The notes under the pieces are model-generated. The model saw nothing but the letters and a program-made list of their open reading frames with translations, had not been told where the DNA came from and ran no database searches. DNA of 64,000 nucleotides from Suillus spraguei (taxonomy: Eukaryota; Basidiomycota; Agaricomycetes; Boletales; Suillaceae), in assembly GCA_016800925.1 (NCBI GenBank), contig JABCPU010000079.1:124001-188000 (forward strand), in the 5' to 3' direction. Below, piece by piece: positions 1-12,496 of this stretch. Positions within the stretch are counted from its first letter, which is position 1. Every line of letters begins with the position of its first letter. The position numbers and the translations under genes are program-made.

Positions 1-3000
1 CGCATCCCTTCAGCATCTGAACCAGTATTGATGAATATACAATCATTGCGTGGGTACTCGTTCCGCCAGAGTGGACATGTGCGAATGTGTTCGCGTCGCA
101 TGCCACCAATGCCACTTGGATCACTGGGGGCGTGAAACGTCGCAGCAGCAGAATTGAAGACACGAAGCTTCCCTTCATGGCGAGGTAATCGAGCAGCTGG
201 GATGTCTTCAGGGTTGCGGGCATCATCCGGATTGAGCTGGGAGAACAGAAAGTGACGAATGAGGCGTCGTAGATCTGGAACGGCAACTTCATGTGCCAAT
301 GCTGCTACTGTCTGAGCCCGTTTTCATTCTATGTGATACAGTGGTGAGGATCAAGTTTAAACATTGCAGGAGGTTACTTACGGGGAGTTCTCGCGAGTGC
401 TACAGAAGCGAGTACCGTTGGACCATCAACTATTTCGCCGTCGTCAATGTCGATTCCAGGTTGTGGTTCAACCACATCGGCATCTGGTTGCAGTGCAATA
501 TCAGGGACGACTCGTTCATTTTCATCTGCCAATGTATATTGTTGTTGAGTATGCGAGAAGACGGTCAGAGAAAGAAACATTCAGACTTACCGAGAGCAGC
601 TAATGCACTTGTTAAGATAGTGCCAGTGAGCATCCCTCGCGCATCAAAGTCCACGCGGGATGCTGCGAGCTTATCAAGGCGCTGATTGGTCACAAGCATC
701 TGACCAAGAGCATTGTGCCTGCTTGACCACCGCCAAGGCTCCTTTACTGCCTTGATGTGCTTTGATTCTGTTATTGATGAGCATAGTCCGTTTGGGGCAC
801 CAAAGAGTCGGATCATGTCCGAGTAGTGAGTCATTGAGTGCTGACGGGGGAGCGAGAAGGTGGGAACGACAACATCAAATACCTTGCGATATTGATGAAA
901 ACGACGAAGTGCATCTTGGATTTGAGTCAAGGTATCTTTGGTAATGACATTGCGCCGGACAAGGTAACAGAATTCCAACAACGCACGAAATGCGCATACC
1001 ATGTCTTGAGGTACGTGGCCTTCGATAGCTGGAAGAAAAACTTTCATCAGCGCTTTCGAATCATCGCCTGTCCACTGTTTAAAGTCGTGACCTTGAGGAA
1101 ATCGTCGTAGACCAGAGAATGATGCTACAGCAGCAACTCTAACATGTTGTTAGAGAATGTCATTAAGTAAACAAGCGAGGCGACATACCTGCGATCTATG
1201 TCGCTCATGATCTCCTCGGCCCGTCTGGTTCCATGCACAGCCTTGAGGTATTTCGCCACCCAGTTGACAAGATGGTCTTTGAAAGCCCCTTTAATGAGCT
1301 GGTGGAGAAGGTCAAATGACAGCAACTCGTGGATGTCAGCTCGGGGAAAGTCGTTAGTGAATGGCTATAAGAAACAAATCAGTGTGGTATTGAAGAGCGA
1401 GCTATTCCACTCACGACAAGATCGCCAATGAGACCATATTCATCCCACAATATATCCGCGTGTAGTTCGTCAATCAAGAAATCAGTGTGCTCGCGACAGC
1501 GGTATCTACCACCACTATCAAGGTCCGTGCGAACTGCAATGCATCTGCATGAAGTATCAGTACCAATGGATGTTGACTGCAAATTCCAATACTCACTTCG
1601 GGCACCAATGTTTGACAACACAGGATAGCACGAGTTGTTCCTCGTAATCCGCTATGTAGGGTCCTAGACTGTATATAACGCGCCGGAAATGGCCATCTCC
1701 ACAGCGCACGACCTCATACATGGTCATAACAGGTTTGAGGCTGGAGAGAATCGCAGACAGAGAGCTGTGAAATAGCTGGCGGCGGAAGATACGAAATACG
1801 TCGTCTTTAGCATGCTTCTTGTCAGCTGTAACATAGCTCAGATGAATAATAAAATTTAAAATATGAACATACATACTTTTAGGAATGGCGAGGAAACCGA
1901 TGATTACGAGGGCATCACGGTGTGCACGCCGTACATTGTTGCGTACGTTACCAATCGAGGCATAGAGGGGGTAGTATTCATTATTGCCGGTGCCCACAGA
2001 GACAGTGGTCTTGTCGCTACCGAGAATAATTGGGACTAAGGAAGATCCATGTGTTTCTGGATCTTTCGATATGGTGTCCTTGACGAAATATGAGCGATAT
2101 CCAAAGCAATACCATAAAGATATGAAAGACGTACTGCCTGTTGCCATGCCCAGTCTCCGGACATGAAATCCTTCCATCGGCGTGTGGAGTCCGATGCGTC
2201 ATATTCACGAAATGGCATGTAGTCGATCTCATCCTTGTAATCAGGGTTGGCGAGTATATTATGTGCCATCGCACGGGGGTCCCTGTACCAGACCTCGAAT
2301 TCATCATCCATCCATGGCAGGACAACCTCAGGTCGTTCTCCTGAGTATTGGGCCGAGAAACACTGCCAAGGGACATCACCGAGTTGTGTCGCATCTATAA
2401 CGTTGTGTAGATCTTTGTGATCCGCGAATGGAGGGGTGTCATGGTGTCTCGCAAGAGTTGCGGCCATTAAGTCACACAGAAATCCAAATTTCTTGCAGAC
2501 ATGTGACACTTTTTGAATGCGAACTCTGCTAGCTCGAATTCTATTCTGTTGCGATAGGGACTCCAATCATCAGGAGCCTTCAATGGTGCGGGAGTTGGGG
2601 GAGTGCCATGCGGCAGAAATGTTCCATCAGCTGCGCATGGTCGTCCTAAACACATACGAGTCAAAAACAGAGTACTGAAACTTGAAGGAAGCGTACCGTT
2701 TAACACTGAATGATACGTACGAAAGTAACGCTCGCTCGCATCAGTGAATTCGGCATCAGTGCTATTTAAATCCTCGTGGACTGGACCAGTGAGTATGGGA
2801 GATGACGGCTGGGGTGGTTGTGAAAAATCCGGAGGGGGCAGTGAGAAATCTCGAGGGAGAGAGGGTGACCGGGATGGCGGGGGAAGTGGTGACTGGGGTG
2901 GTGATGGGATGTCCCGAAGGGACGGTCCCTGAAGTAGGGTGAATCGAGCGCCTGTGGTGGGTAAGACCTGACTGGCTTCGAAACCAACGCAAGCATCCTG

Positions 3001-3049
3001 GAACAGGGCATGGAAGCTGATGCAGGTGGTGAACACGACGGGGAGGCAT
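1..3049 (-). pseudogene. Plavaka-type (CACTA-like) DNA transposase, 5' part frameshifted, 3' end off window
   Basis: Transposase of a cut-and-paste DNA transposon. The start (ATG complement 3047-3049) opens a C2H2 finger (CPVPGC...H..H spacing), followed by a proline/serine-rich linker. Diagnostic Plavaka blocks follow: PPFADHKDL and GDVPW (about 2,330-2,450), FMSGDWAW (about 2,150), VPIILGSDKTTVSVGTGN (about 2,000-2,030), NNVRRAHRDALVIIGFLAIP, FRRQLFHSSL, DEYGLIGDLV, FDLLHQLIKG, LPAIEGHVPQD, SITESKHIKAVKEPWR and, at the left edge, APSDPSGIGGMRREHIR. The blocks join through short GT..AG introns, for example 2646-2696, 2079-2134 and 1826-1876. A one-base shift near 2,490 and probably another in the proline-rich part near 2,930-2,970 break the N-terminal third. 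The rest reads cleanly, so sequence error cannot be excluded. The family assignment is secure; activity is doubtful. Confidence 0.85.
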
Positions 3050-3179
3050 ATGTGCTATGCTGGGATGTTGCTGTTGACAATCGACTCTCGAGTATTTTGA
3101 GGGCCAAAACACTCAAGGTTTGGGGCGCGGTTGTAATCACACATTAGCACAGCCAAGGCAAACTTTAATGCTAAAGTGA

Positions 3180-3620
3180 AGGCTAGATGTGGGATGCGAG
3201 CAAATGGTACCGAAAAGGCTTTGGTAAGTGTTGATGTTGAAGCTGGAAAAGCGGTGGTTAACCGCCATTTCCTTGCACCTGCGAGCAAAAATTAATATAC
3301 TAGAGGTGCGGGAAGGATCAGCTATCTCCTCACCAGACAGGATTTAGTAAACGTCGACGCTAAAGCCACAACGGAAAATTGGTGGTAACCTCGGTCTCCT
3401 TGCACCCGGTACCGAAAAGGCTTTGGTAAACGTTGGTCTCCCTGTACTAGTAAACAAAATAAATATATTAACGGTGCGGGAAGTGTCAGCTATCTCCTCA
3501 CCAGACAGGTTTTGGTCTCCTTGCACCCACAAATGAAAACTAACATGATGACGGTGTGGGAAGTGTTAGTAGACTATCTCGCCGGAAAGGTCTTGGTAAA
3601 CGTTGATATCTTGCAGCCTG
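3180..3620. repeat. Degenerate tandem repeats beside the Plavaka 5' end
   Basis: Phrases recur three or more times at irregular ~130-190 bp spacing: CTATCTCCTCACCAGACAGG (3,328 and 3,490; degenerate near 3,570), GTGCGGGAAG/GTGTGGGAAG (3,306, 3,474, 3,554), AGGCTTTGGTAA (3,217, 3,417; AGGTCTTGGTAA near 3,590) and CTCCTTGCACC. CACTA-superfamily transposons commonly carry subterminal repeats bound by their transposase. The position just upstream of the transposase start fits that role, but I found no convincing terminal inverted repeat. Confidence 0.6.
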
Positions 3621-3856
3621 AGGCCAAAGAGTTGCATTGATAATATTCTGGAAAGAATATTAGTAAAAATTGAGGTTCCACGGCAACTGCAACAGATCGC
3701 ACCAATATATTAGTAGGTACGTCAGGGCACAAGTAGGTCATTTGGTCAGAATCAGCCTAGGCTTCAATTTTTTGAAAAATTGTGACGGAACTCACCTTGT
3801 TGCCAACTACCACTGTCGTCTCTTTCTTCAGCCTTCCGAACCCCCCCATCGATACC

Positions 3857-6681
3857 ATGTCTGAGCCTGCTAGCGCAGTTCCGAAACGCATGATGACTCG
3901 TCCTAAAAATGCAACTCAGCATCCAGGACATATCCTCACTGAGGCTGAAGGCTATACCAAAAGACGTACCAAAGCTCAAAAGTTCGCTGACGACAAGTGT
4001 GAAAAAGAGGAAAAGCAGGCAAGTGAAATGGCTGTACAAGAAGGATATAAGTGCGTTGCTGCATTTGAGAAAAAAATGCAGACAGACCAAGCTGCTAAAC
4101 GTGCTGATGCACCAAAGCCTACTCGTCCCCGCCCACGCCCTGTAAAAAAGGTTGCGAAACCCATGGAGACCTCTAACTCGACTATGGCCGAGGATCAGGC
4201 CATTGGCGCTAAAGGCAAGGGTGGTAGGGCTAGAGATAAATCAGCAGCCGGTGCTAACGTCGAACATCCTGAGAGTGATGCAGAGGACGAGGAGCAGGAG
4301 GCGCGAGTGCCTGGAGCACGCAAAAAGAAGGGGAAGAGGACGGTGTTACCAGTGAAGACACCAGTGAGAGACGCAATCGAAGCAGCTGGCCTTATCGATG
4401 ACTTGGAATCAACAATGCCACGTGACAACGATAAGAAGTCTGGTGATGTGTAAGGAGCTTACTTCTCAACCATAATGCACTATCTGACCAAGACGGCTCT
4501 TTTCTTTTTCAATTTAATGCTTCATGGTGATGATAGCTCTACAGCAGGTCCTCAAAATTCGGTGTTGCTGCTGGGCGTATTTCGCATGGGAGGTTGGAGA
4601 TCCCTGAAGAGCTTACCTCCGCCGCCGCTGCCTCAAAGCACAGACGACCATCTACGATGCCTTCTGACTTCTCTAGTATGGTTCCCTCCTCTAAACTCAC
4701 TAGGGGGAGTACTGTTAGTAGCGGTGGTGCCCCACTCACACCCATCAATGCTATCACCGGTGCTGGGGCTGATAGCATGGCAGATCATTTTGTGACTCTG
4801 TTTGCAGACGATGATTTGGATGAATCAGTCGAGCGCTCTCAGGCCCTTGCCCGTATGTCCAAACCAACGGGGGCCGCTCAGGTGAGTTCATTTATTTAAT
4901 TCTTTTCTTGACGTGTCAACATTAACTATGTTACCAGGGCGTCAAGATTTCTTCTATGGTCCCTGATACTTCCATTCAAGCAAACTCAGCCCGTTGCAAT
5001 ACCAACCTGGCCCCCAAACAGCTCACACACACTTGAGCCTGACACTGTCACTGACGATAATGGCGATATGATGTTGAGGTGGCTCGCCCAGCAGTAGCGT
5101 CGCTCGTCAACTACGCATCCGACACTGACATGGAATCTGATCTTGAACCTCCTCCTTCTACGCAGGTGCCCAAAGGATACTATGATGACGACATCTGCTG
5201 AGCTGTGGCTCTCAATCGAAAAGCAGCATCCTACCCTACGACTCCGTCAACGAGTGTCAAGCGCAAACTTGCAGACATAGAGGACGACCTGACTGACGAT
5301 GACGCAATTGAGGACGATGCAATTGAGGACGACACAATCGAGGATGCCCTACTCGAAGATGCTCCCTTCGAGGACAACATCATGGTCGGTGATGACTTCG
5401 GTGATGATCATGCCTCCATGATCGAGGAAGATTTGCTCTCGTCCGAAGTTGAGTTCATTAGTCACATCAAGCCCGTTGTCAAGGTCGAATCCAAACCAGT
5501 ATCTTTGCGGGTCACGTCCACGGTAGTATGCTTTTGTGATTAACATTTAAATTATACTGACTACACATAATGCAGACTAATGTTGGTGTCAAACACAAAG
5601 CTCCCGTGACCAAGCGGACAAAGTCTTCCATTGCGCATACTCATAGTCTTTCCAGCATCTCAAGTGCTGGTTCTGGTGCCGCGTTGGGTCCTGTAGAAGT
5701 GGAGATCCTTCCTCATTCTGCTTACAGGATCAAAAACCTTCCTGGAGGTCCTCGGGCAGTCGCTAGGTGGAGCGCAGTCTTCATTCCAACTCTCATTTCC
5801 GCCCTTGGGGACCAAGATGAAGTTTGGGGCCGACTCGAGTCGGAGACAACGTTTTGCGCTACCATCCAGGACACCTGGAATGCAGTTTACGGTGATATAC
5901 CTCACATGGTCACACCCGATGGGCCGGTTATGGCTCTAGTAAGTGATTGTTGACGCAATTCGTATCTGATTGTGTTTTGTTTTAAATAGGCTACCCAGCG
6001 GCTATCAGAGTGGCGCAACGGCGTTGGCACTACTGCCATCACAGTACTGACGCACTTCATGTCGACGCAGGACGATATCGAGAGTGATGAGGATCGCAAA
6101 GATTTTGCAAAAAACTTACGTCTCAAGCTAGGATTTTTGTACGGCAGCATCACGGAGGACGGCAAATACAAACAACCCTTCCAGTCTGAACTCCTCATTC
6201 AGGTTCTGGTACAGCATAGGTGCGCTACTTTGGGCGCTATTGACAGCCACAGGAAGACCTCATACGCGAAGGGAGCTCTGAGTCTTGCCACTGCGGCGGC
6301 ATGTATATTTGCTCTCTCGTCAAACCACGATTAACTTATTTCTCGTGTTTCAGATGGAACGCGCCCTCGATATTATCGGTGGGGACACGCGCGTCAGTGA
6401 ACTGAAATTCAACAGTAAAGGGAAGGCTGTCAAGGTCCCCACAGCTTGAACAAAGTCACGGGCAAGGCCAGTAACGCTCTCAAGGCGTTTTCGGACACCA
6501 ACTACGGCGAGGCGACCAGAGGCTATATGAAATCCATCAACCGGCTCCGAGAGTCAGTCCTCCAAGACGTCTGGGAGCGCACAAAGAAATCGCTGTGAAG
6601 AGGCGTCATGGTGGTGCGTCCACCATTCTGGATGAGGATTCCGACGATGAGCGCGCAATCATCATCGACGACGACTGGTAG
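3857..6681 (+). pseudogene. Decayed multi-exon hypothetical gene of a basidiomycete family
   Basis: Start chosen at the ATG opening MSEPASAVPKRMM. The N-terminal part is lysine- and charge-rich, low-complexity and probably nuclear, with basic runs such as RKKKGKR. A serine/acidic linker follows. The C-terminal half (about 5,570-6,470) has the conserved look of a large Agaricomycete family of unknown function (RWSAVFIPTL, WNAVYGD, DGPVMAL, RLSEWRNGVGTTA, FQSELLIQ, SYAKGALSLATAA, then ERALDI). Introns with GT..AG ends are visible (about 4,881-4,938, 5,523-5,574, 5,940-5,989). Between 4,930 and 5,210 and again at 6,440-6,600 the frame needs several shifts and passes stops, ending in an acidic tail and TAG at 6,679. 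No function is assigned. Confidence 0.55.
5298..5372 (+). repeat. 15-bp in-frame tandem repeat (acidic)
   Basis: Five consecutive 15-base units related to GACGATGCAATTGAG. The first three are near identical and the last two divergent. They encode DDAIE-like acidic pentapeptides inside the decayed hypothetical gene. Keeping the 15-base (5-codon) period is typical of coding minisatellites. Confidence 0.8.
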
Positions 6682-7716
6682 TACTTTCTATTATTCACTA
6701 CTATTATTCAACTGACAATTTGTGTTTTGTAGAGTCACTCGTTTTCTGTCGATAGTACCCAGCATCCCGTGGCCTACTACTACTACACCCACATATGGCC
6801 ATCGTTATCCTTCACCACCAAAGCCTGCTTTCCCTCTGCCCAATTCTTCCTACATCACACCACCCACATCGCCAGACACGCTGTCACCAAGTTATTCAAC
6901 ATCGACGTCTCCAGCATCAACGGCATCTCCTCCAACGCCCTCAGGTGTAGAGGTGCCGCATAGTAAATTGAATCTCTTGCACTTGTTCCTGCTTGACGTC
7001 TATATTTCGCTACTTACTAGTACTTGCATGCTCTTTCCCTCGCTTAATTTACAAAATGCCAGTGTTTTTGTGGTTATTTTTATATTAAAAGTGTGAAATA
7101 AGTGAAATAAGCATACAATAAGTGAAATAAGAATCACCAATTTGCGCTACGCAACGGAAAAATAAGTGCTACTGTTAAAAATAATTGCCCAAAAAGCCAG
7201 AAAGACTGGAAAAAGTCACAGTCAAGAGGAAGGACCTGCTTTTTCGACTTAAAATGCCTTGTGGCAAGTTTACAGCAAGTGGTGTCACCATTCTTGCGAG
7301 GGACTTATCCGCTCCTTTTTTGGGAAATTTGCCGGCGGCAAGTCACAAAAAAGGAAGTTAAGCAATGTGTGAATTTACTGATGTACGATTGTAACACTTG
7401 GTAGCCCCAGTTTTGCATGGTCGTAACACAATTACTAAATTGCTCCAGAAGATACTATGCAAAAACCATATAATCTATATTGGGGAAAGGTTTACCACAC
7501 CCTGACACATTTTGGGGTCTACCGGATATTTTGGGCGGTTGGTGGTGTACCTCTGGTCGAGACCGGCCAGACATATATTCGAGGTTGCCACTATTTGGTT
7601 TCTTCCCTCGGGACCAATCCGATTATGGATATTACGAGAGTGTCTAAGAATAAACCACGTCCTCTCTCGGTCCGGCGTCAATACTTAGTTACGACATATG
7701 CTACATATCAGCCCCC
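6682..7716. other. Mostly empty stretch with one proline/serine/threonine-rich frame
   Basis: After the TAG at 6,679 an acceptor-like TTTTGTAG (near 6,730) precedes an open frame to 7,096 that is rich in Pro, Ser and Thr. It might be a last alternative exon of the upstream gene, or chance. From 7,097 to 7,716 I see no gene. A short AAGTGAAATAAG direct repeat occurs near 7,100-7,130. Confidence 0.4.
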
Positions 7717-9533
7717 ATGTCTTTTCTCCTGCGTCTTTTCAGAACATTAAACGTCACCACTCGCCTCCTTCTCCCAATAAAACGCAATCCTACTCTCCTC
7801 TCCTGCTCCATCTTCCTTACCATTTATATCGCAACAGAATTTATCTTCTCTATATCATTTTTCGCGTGCCTCACTGGATGGCTGCCCGCTTTCCCTGCGA
7901 CATGGAGATTCCTACTCATGCTCCTCTTTGTAGTGCCCACATTCACTTTCATTCAATTATTGCGACTTCTACTTTCGCTACTCTCAATCAGACGGAATGG
8001 AGGCATGAGCATCCCCCAGCATGAATATATCATGCTCCAGGGAGGCTCCAACGATAGCCCATTCGACTTTGCTGGCGAAGGGAATGTGTTGCTGGAAACA
8101 GCCGAAGAAGCTAACGAGCGCTGTTCTAGACCTGTGTCTCCGATTGCGCATCTGATGACGCATCATAAATCACTGTGGATCCAAATTCTAATATACACCA
8201 TATTGTTTTGCGTGAGCACCTGGATCGGAGCCCATTACCAACAACCTGGCGACGTGCGTTACAGAGACGCAGTCCATTCCGCCGCTGCACATCCGTTAAG
8301 AGAAGGCTATGGGAAACAAGGCGAGCTTCTTCGAATCTGTTGATTCATAGGTAGCTCATCTATTCTCAGAGAAAATATTCATCGCTGCCCTATTCTACAA
8401 CAATGAACTAGTCATACCCTATTGGCATAACTCTCTCATCACAGCTATCCATTATCTTGGTCCGGACAACGTCTTCGTCTCTATCGTCGAAAGTCACAGT
8501 ACCGATAGCTCCCCCGAGCTTCTTCAACAACTAGATGCAGACCTTGCACTCATGGGAGTGTCGCGGCGCATACTCACAGGAGACGAAACCATATCAAGGC
8601 CTGAATATCTGGGCGGAAGGGAGCGCATCGAATTCTTGGCCGCCACTCGTAACCGCGCACTAGAGCCCCTAATGGAAGGAGGATACGATAAAGTTGTCTT
8701 CTCCAATGACATATTTATTGAACCCGAGACCTTGGTAGAATTACTAGAGACAAATGATGGAAACTACGATATGGCGTGCGGTCTAGACTTTGGGCATTTC
8801 GGGTACGCTCATCCAGCTCCTCCTCCATACCCATCAGTCTAATACGTCAAAGCGCATATGATATGTGGGTTCTCCGAGATCGACAAGCAAAGCTTGCCAG
8901 TGGAATGTAAGTGCGAATTCCATATTCATAACGTCATATCTAATGCGACTCGAAGATGGCCATATTTTTTGACGAAGCTGATTATCATGCGATGCAGACA
9001 GACTCTCCCGCACCTGTATTTTCCTGCTGGAACGTATCGTCGTCTTTCCTGCTGATCCTCTCATCCTATACCATTACGCTCTAACCATACGCTTTCTACC
9101 GACCCTTTACCATACGAATTACCCTCGACGCACCCAGCAGCACAAGATCCCTCTATGCGCGGTATCAGTCCTGCTTTGACACCCCCAATACATTTCGCAC
9201 ATCTTCCCCAGCAGAATGCTTCTCGTCGGAAAGCTTCTTACTACCATACGACCTGAGACGGCAGTTCAATCTGCAGCGCATATATGTAAATCCTAGGGTA
9301 ATCACTGCGTACAGATGGAGGTATGTTCCTGTCAGCGTTGTCCGGAGTGTGGCTTATGTATTATCGTTACATAGATATTATGCATACTTCAAATGGTTCA
9401 TGCGCCATCCTGTGCTCGGTGGTGGATCGAAAAGGTGTATGATGGGGCGTGGATGGCGAGGACCGTGTTTGTTGTGGGCGATGCCACAAGGGTGTATCGA
9501 TGGGATGGGGGAGATTGTCATCCGTGGTCTTGA
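7717..9533 (+). pseudogene. CAP59/CMT1-like alpha-1,3-mannosyltransferase pseudogene
   Basis: Resembles fungal Golgi-type glycosyltransferases of the CAP59_mtransfer family (alpha-1,3-mannosyl transfer to glycans or capsule). The ATG at 7,717 opens a membrane-anchored N-terminus with two or three hydrophobic segments and another near residue 170. The catalytic region begins about 8,370 (EKIFIAALFYNNE), with VFVSIVESHSTDSS, RRILTGDET, YDKVVFSNDIFIEPETLVE and DYDMACG-like NYDMACGLDFG. A good intron lies at 8,803-8,852. Later blocks (VLRDRQ, SPAPVFSCWN, PAECFSSESFLLPYD, QRIYVNPRVITAY, VGDATRVYRWDGG) lie in different frames. At least four one- or two-base shifts are needed (T-run near 8,960, near 9,035, 9,085, 9,185, 9,420). 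The stop is TGA at 9,531. Family assignment is strong; the gene is not translatable as given. Confidence 0.82.
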
Positions 9534-10076
9534 GCTGGCGGACTCAATTGTGAGATTACGTTTGAGTTACTACAGTTATTGAGCATTAGTATCACCGGCA
9601 GCGTTCTGTCTGCATATTTAATACTTATACATATACACTCCCTCAGTGTTTGGGTATTGAGTTACACGCAAGTCTCGGACACGTTCTGCAAAGTAATACC
9701 AACTCAGATTTTACAGTGAACCCGCTAGTAAACGCATGGCCTACTGTACTGAAAAATATCTACTTATATATGCCTGCCAACGGTAAAACCATGCTGCCGA
9801 CGTCCAGTAATATCGCGCCATCATTCCCGAAGATTCCCGATAAGTGTCGAGCTTGTACCTCGACCTCTGATAATCCAATATGGGGGTAGTGCTCACTTGG
9901 ACTCAACTAGTACTAGTACTCATCCATATCTGATAGAATACAAAATCTGTTGACGCTGCAAGTACTTGTTGCATAATCCGTAGCTTAGTCAGCTACTGAT
10001 GCTTTGTCCGTTTAGTACGCTTCACCACCACTCACGGCACCAGCAAGAGACTGTGACAAGCAACCAGCATCGGGTA
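9534..10076. other. Intergenic, no gene seen
   Basis: 3' flank of the mannosyltransferase pseudogene. Short frames here show no recognisable motif. A CTAGTACTAGTACT microsatellite sits near 9,905. Confidence 0.5.
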
Positions 10077-10460
10077 AGCGAGCCAAAAGACAAGAGCACG
10101 AGAACCTGCGCTAACTGAGAGCGGGACACATCCAGGACATCATTCAGTATTGAGTCAAAAGACCATAACACGGCACTCTCTGAGAGCAGGACACGGCCAG
10201 AGTATCACCAGCATCAGAAAACCAAAAAACGAGAACACATACTTTGAGAGCGGGATGCAACAAGAGCGCCATCAGGGTTGGGTATTAAGCGAGCCAAAAG
10301 ATGAGAACACGCACTAGCTGGGAGTGGAATGTGACCAGCGCATCATCAGGGTGGGTAAGTGAGCCAACAGACGAGAAACGCACTACCTGAGAGCGAGACA
10401 CAGAGCATCATCAGCGTCGGGTGAGCGAGTCAAAAGGTAAGAACAGCTAACTACAGGACC
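10077..10460. repeat. Minisatellite, ~65-73 bp unit, about six degenerate copies
   Basis: Each unit contains GCGAGCCAAAAGAC, GAGAACACGCAC, CTGAGAGCGGGACAC and CATCATCAGCATCGGGT in this order. Units begin near 10,077, 10,150, 10,222, 10,288, 10,358 and 10,425, the last truncated. A partial copy (CACCAGCAAGAGACTG) precedes the array near 10,040. Units differ by substitutions and small deletions, so the array is old. It encodes nothing recognisable. Confidence 0.8.
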
Positions 10461-12430
10461 TGGTTACGTCGCTCCGAAGATCGAATGTGAAGGCAACTCT
10501 GTAAAGACTAGACACTGCGTTAGCCTACGAGAGTCCGTCAGTGCCTAAGTGTAGTTTGAACTAATAAGAACTCACCCTCAGTCGTGGTGGAACAGACTGA
10601 GGGGAGAAGTAGGTACGACGTGATCTATAAGGGGTGGTTGATATTCCAATTGTTGAACTCCGATGCCGTGGCTCATCGTGTCGGCGTGCAAAGCATTAAC
10701 AAACTCTAGGTTGATGGCGAAGCTGTTCTCGTCTGACGTGTGTTTGAGTGGAAGATGGACTTAGCGAAATGTTTACGTAAACAAACTCACTTTCAGAGTG
10801 ACTTCCCGTAAGGTTTTACAGAAAAACCGCGTCTGTAAAAGACAGTTTAACTTACTAGTTGATCATAGCGCAAAAGACGACGAACGGTGGGATGTGGATA
10901 CGCTGATGCTCTTCTGATGGTGTTTCTTAGTGACGCTTACCATACATTGTCATATACATAGCTTTGTAGCACTTTGAGAATTCTGCCAGGTGGCAGAAAT
11001 GGCGATTCTGCCACTTCTGCCGGCACAACTGGCACAATTGGTCGCAAACAATTCTGCCCCCAGCACTACACATATTGTAAACCGTAAGCACCGAATATAC
11101 CATTTTCCCTATAATCAACTATAAATGCTGAAGATCCTGATGTGACGACGACATGAAACGTTGTTTCGGGATACGGCCACCTAAATAGGAATGCGAATTG
11201 CCCAAATCTTCTGTTTATTGAACTGACAGTTCAGACTCATCTGTGGAGGGGTAGAGATGCGAGCAGCGACAGGTTGCAAGTCCGACCTTCTAAATATGGT
11301 TGGGTTATTCGGCTAACTTGTAGGATTAACCGGAATTTTCCTGTTAATCCTTACGGGAAGTCAACCATTTAGACAGTCGAGCACACCATATACACGGGCT
11401 GATTTGTATTGGGACATTTCATGAGCAAATGAAGGATAGGAAAAATCATCTGGAAATTGTTCGAAAATGTTCTGAAAATGAACTATGAACTCTTACATTT
11501 TGCTACACGTCTGATTTAGATCGGATTATGAGCTAGGAACGTTTTGCTTCTGGTTATTCTTCCTGTCTCCCTCGGAATATCCTCTGATCAATTTCTCGTT
11601 TCCGGCGTGACTAGTGTTGTGGTTTGAAACGGGGTAAGCATGACAATGTTATTGCCACGTTCTCAAAAGCAACCGGATCAAAAAGGAATGGAACTTTGAA
11701 CTCTCATGATTCGTTGGTATTGGGATTCAGAATATGCAAATGTCCGATCAGCCGGTGCTGTCACAACGTCTCGCAATATCCGACGGTGCTATGGAATGCG
11801 GTTGATTATCGGATGCTGAAATTTGAATCAGTTCGTGGATTGCTTTATGTTTTTCTTTTTTGGGACTCCAAGCGATTATAACATTGACACAGTGATATAG
11901 ACTGATACAGGCCTGTGTGAGGTTGCGTCGTTTATACTATAGGATGACTGGGGGAATGGAAAGTGCAGAGGAAACCAGGTTAGTCGTTATGGTCATACTA
12001 TCTCGATAGCTCAACTGACTTTTGCCTACTTGTGGCATTGACGTCACAGCAAGATCTAACTTGCGATCAAATGACACTATGCTATGGCTGCACCCTTGAA
12101 TTCAGATCAACAAAGTTTGTTTATGTCACTATCGCACGTCTATTAGGCGTCTGGAGCGGTTAGTCGCCATGCGAAGGTCACCATCGCCTTGCCTTGACCC
12201 TTTGACAAATTGAAGAGTTTCAGGGGTTTCTCAGAGTAATCAACGACCATGTGATTCCAGATTCAGACCTGTAGTATGGCCACTTTGACCCACTTGTGAG
12301 TCACAGAGAACTGGTGAGAAAATGATACTGGCGGTCATCTATCATAATGTATTTAGGAAAGGATTAATGGAACAGCATATCGCCAGCAAGAACTCGCCGG
12401 TTCACTAATGGGGCCAGTCGGCTTGGGCAG
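10461..12430. other. Long intergenic stretch, no supported gene
   Basis: Open frames are short and lack family motifs. TTCTGCC/GGCAGAA words cluster near 10,980-11,060 and give a spurious cysteine-rich minus frame. The segment from about 11,900 is the 5' region of the GH5 gene. Confidence 0.5.
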
Positions 12431-12438
12431 ATATAAAT
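12431..12438 (+). promoter_or_regulatory. TATA box of the GH5 gene
   Basis: ATATAAAT about 65 bases upstream of the GH5 ATG at 12,497, the usual place for a fungal core promoter TATA. It supports the chosen start and implies the gene was once strongly regulated. Confidence 0.6.
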
Positions 12439-12496
12439 GTTGAAGCTGGTTTTGGACCTTGGATTATACACTCTTTTCCGAACTAATAATTGTACA

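Noticed and set aside
1..3049. KDZ-family transposase
   Set aside because: The VPIILGSDKTTVSV, FMSGDWAW and SITESKHIKAVKEPWR blocks are Plavaka signatures, not KDZ.
7457..7750. Possible gene upstream of the mannosyltransferase
   Set aside because: Frame has no recognisable motif and overlaps the promoter of the stronger gene model.
10927..11118. Small cysteine-rich protein on the minus strand
   Set aside because: Cysteines come from repeated TTCTGCC words in non-coding DNA; no start context or family support.
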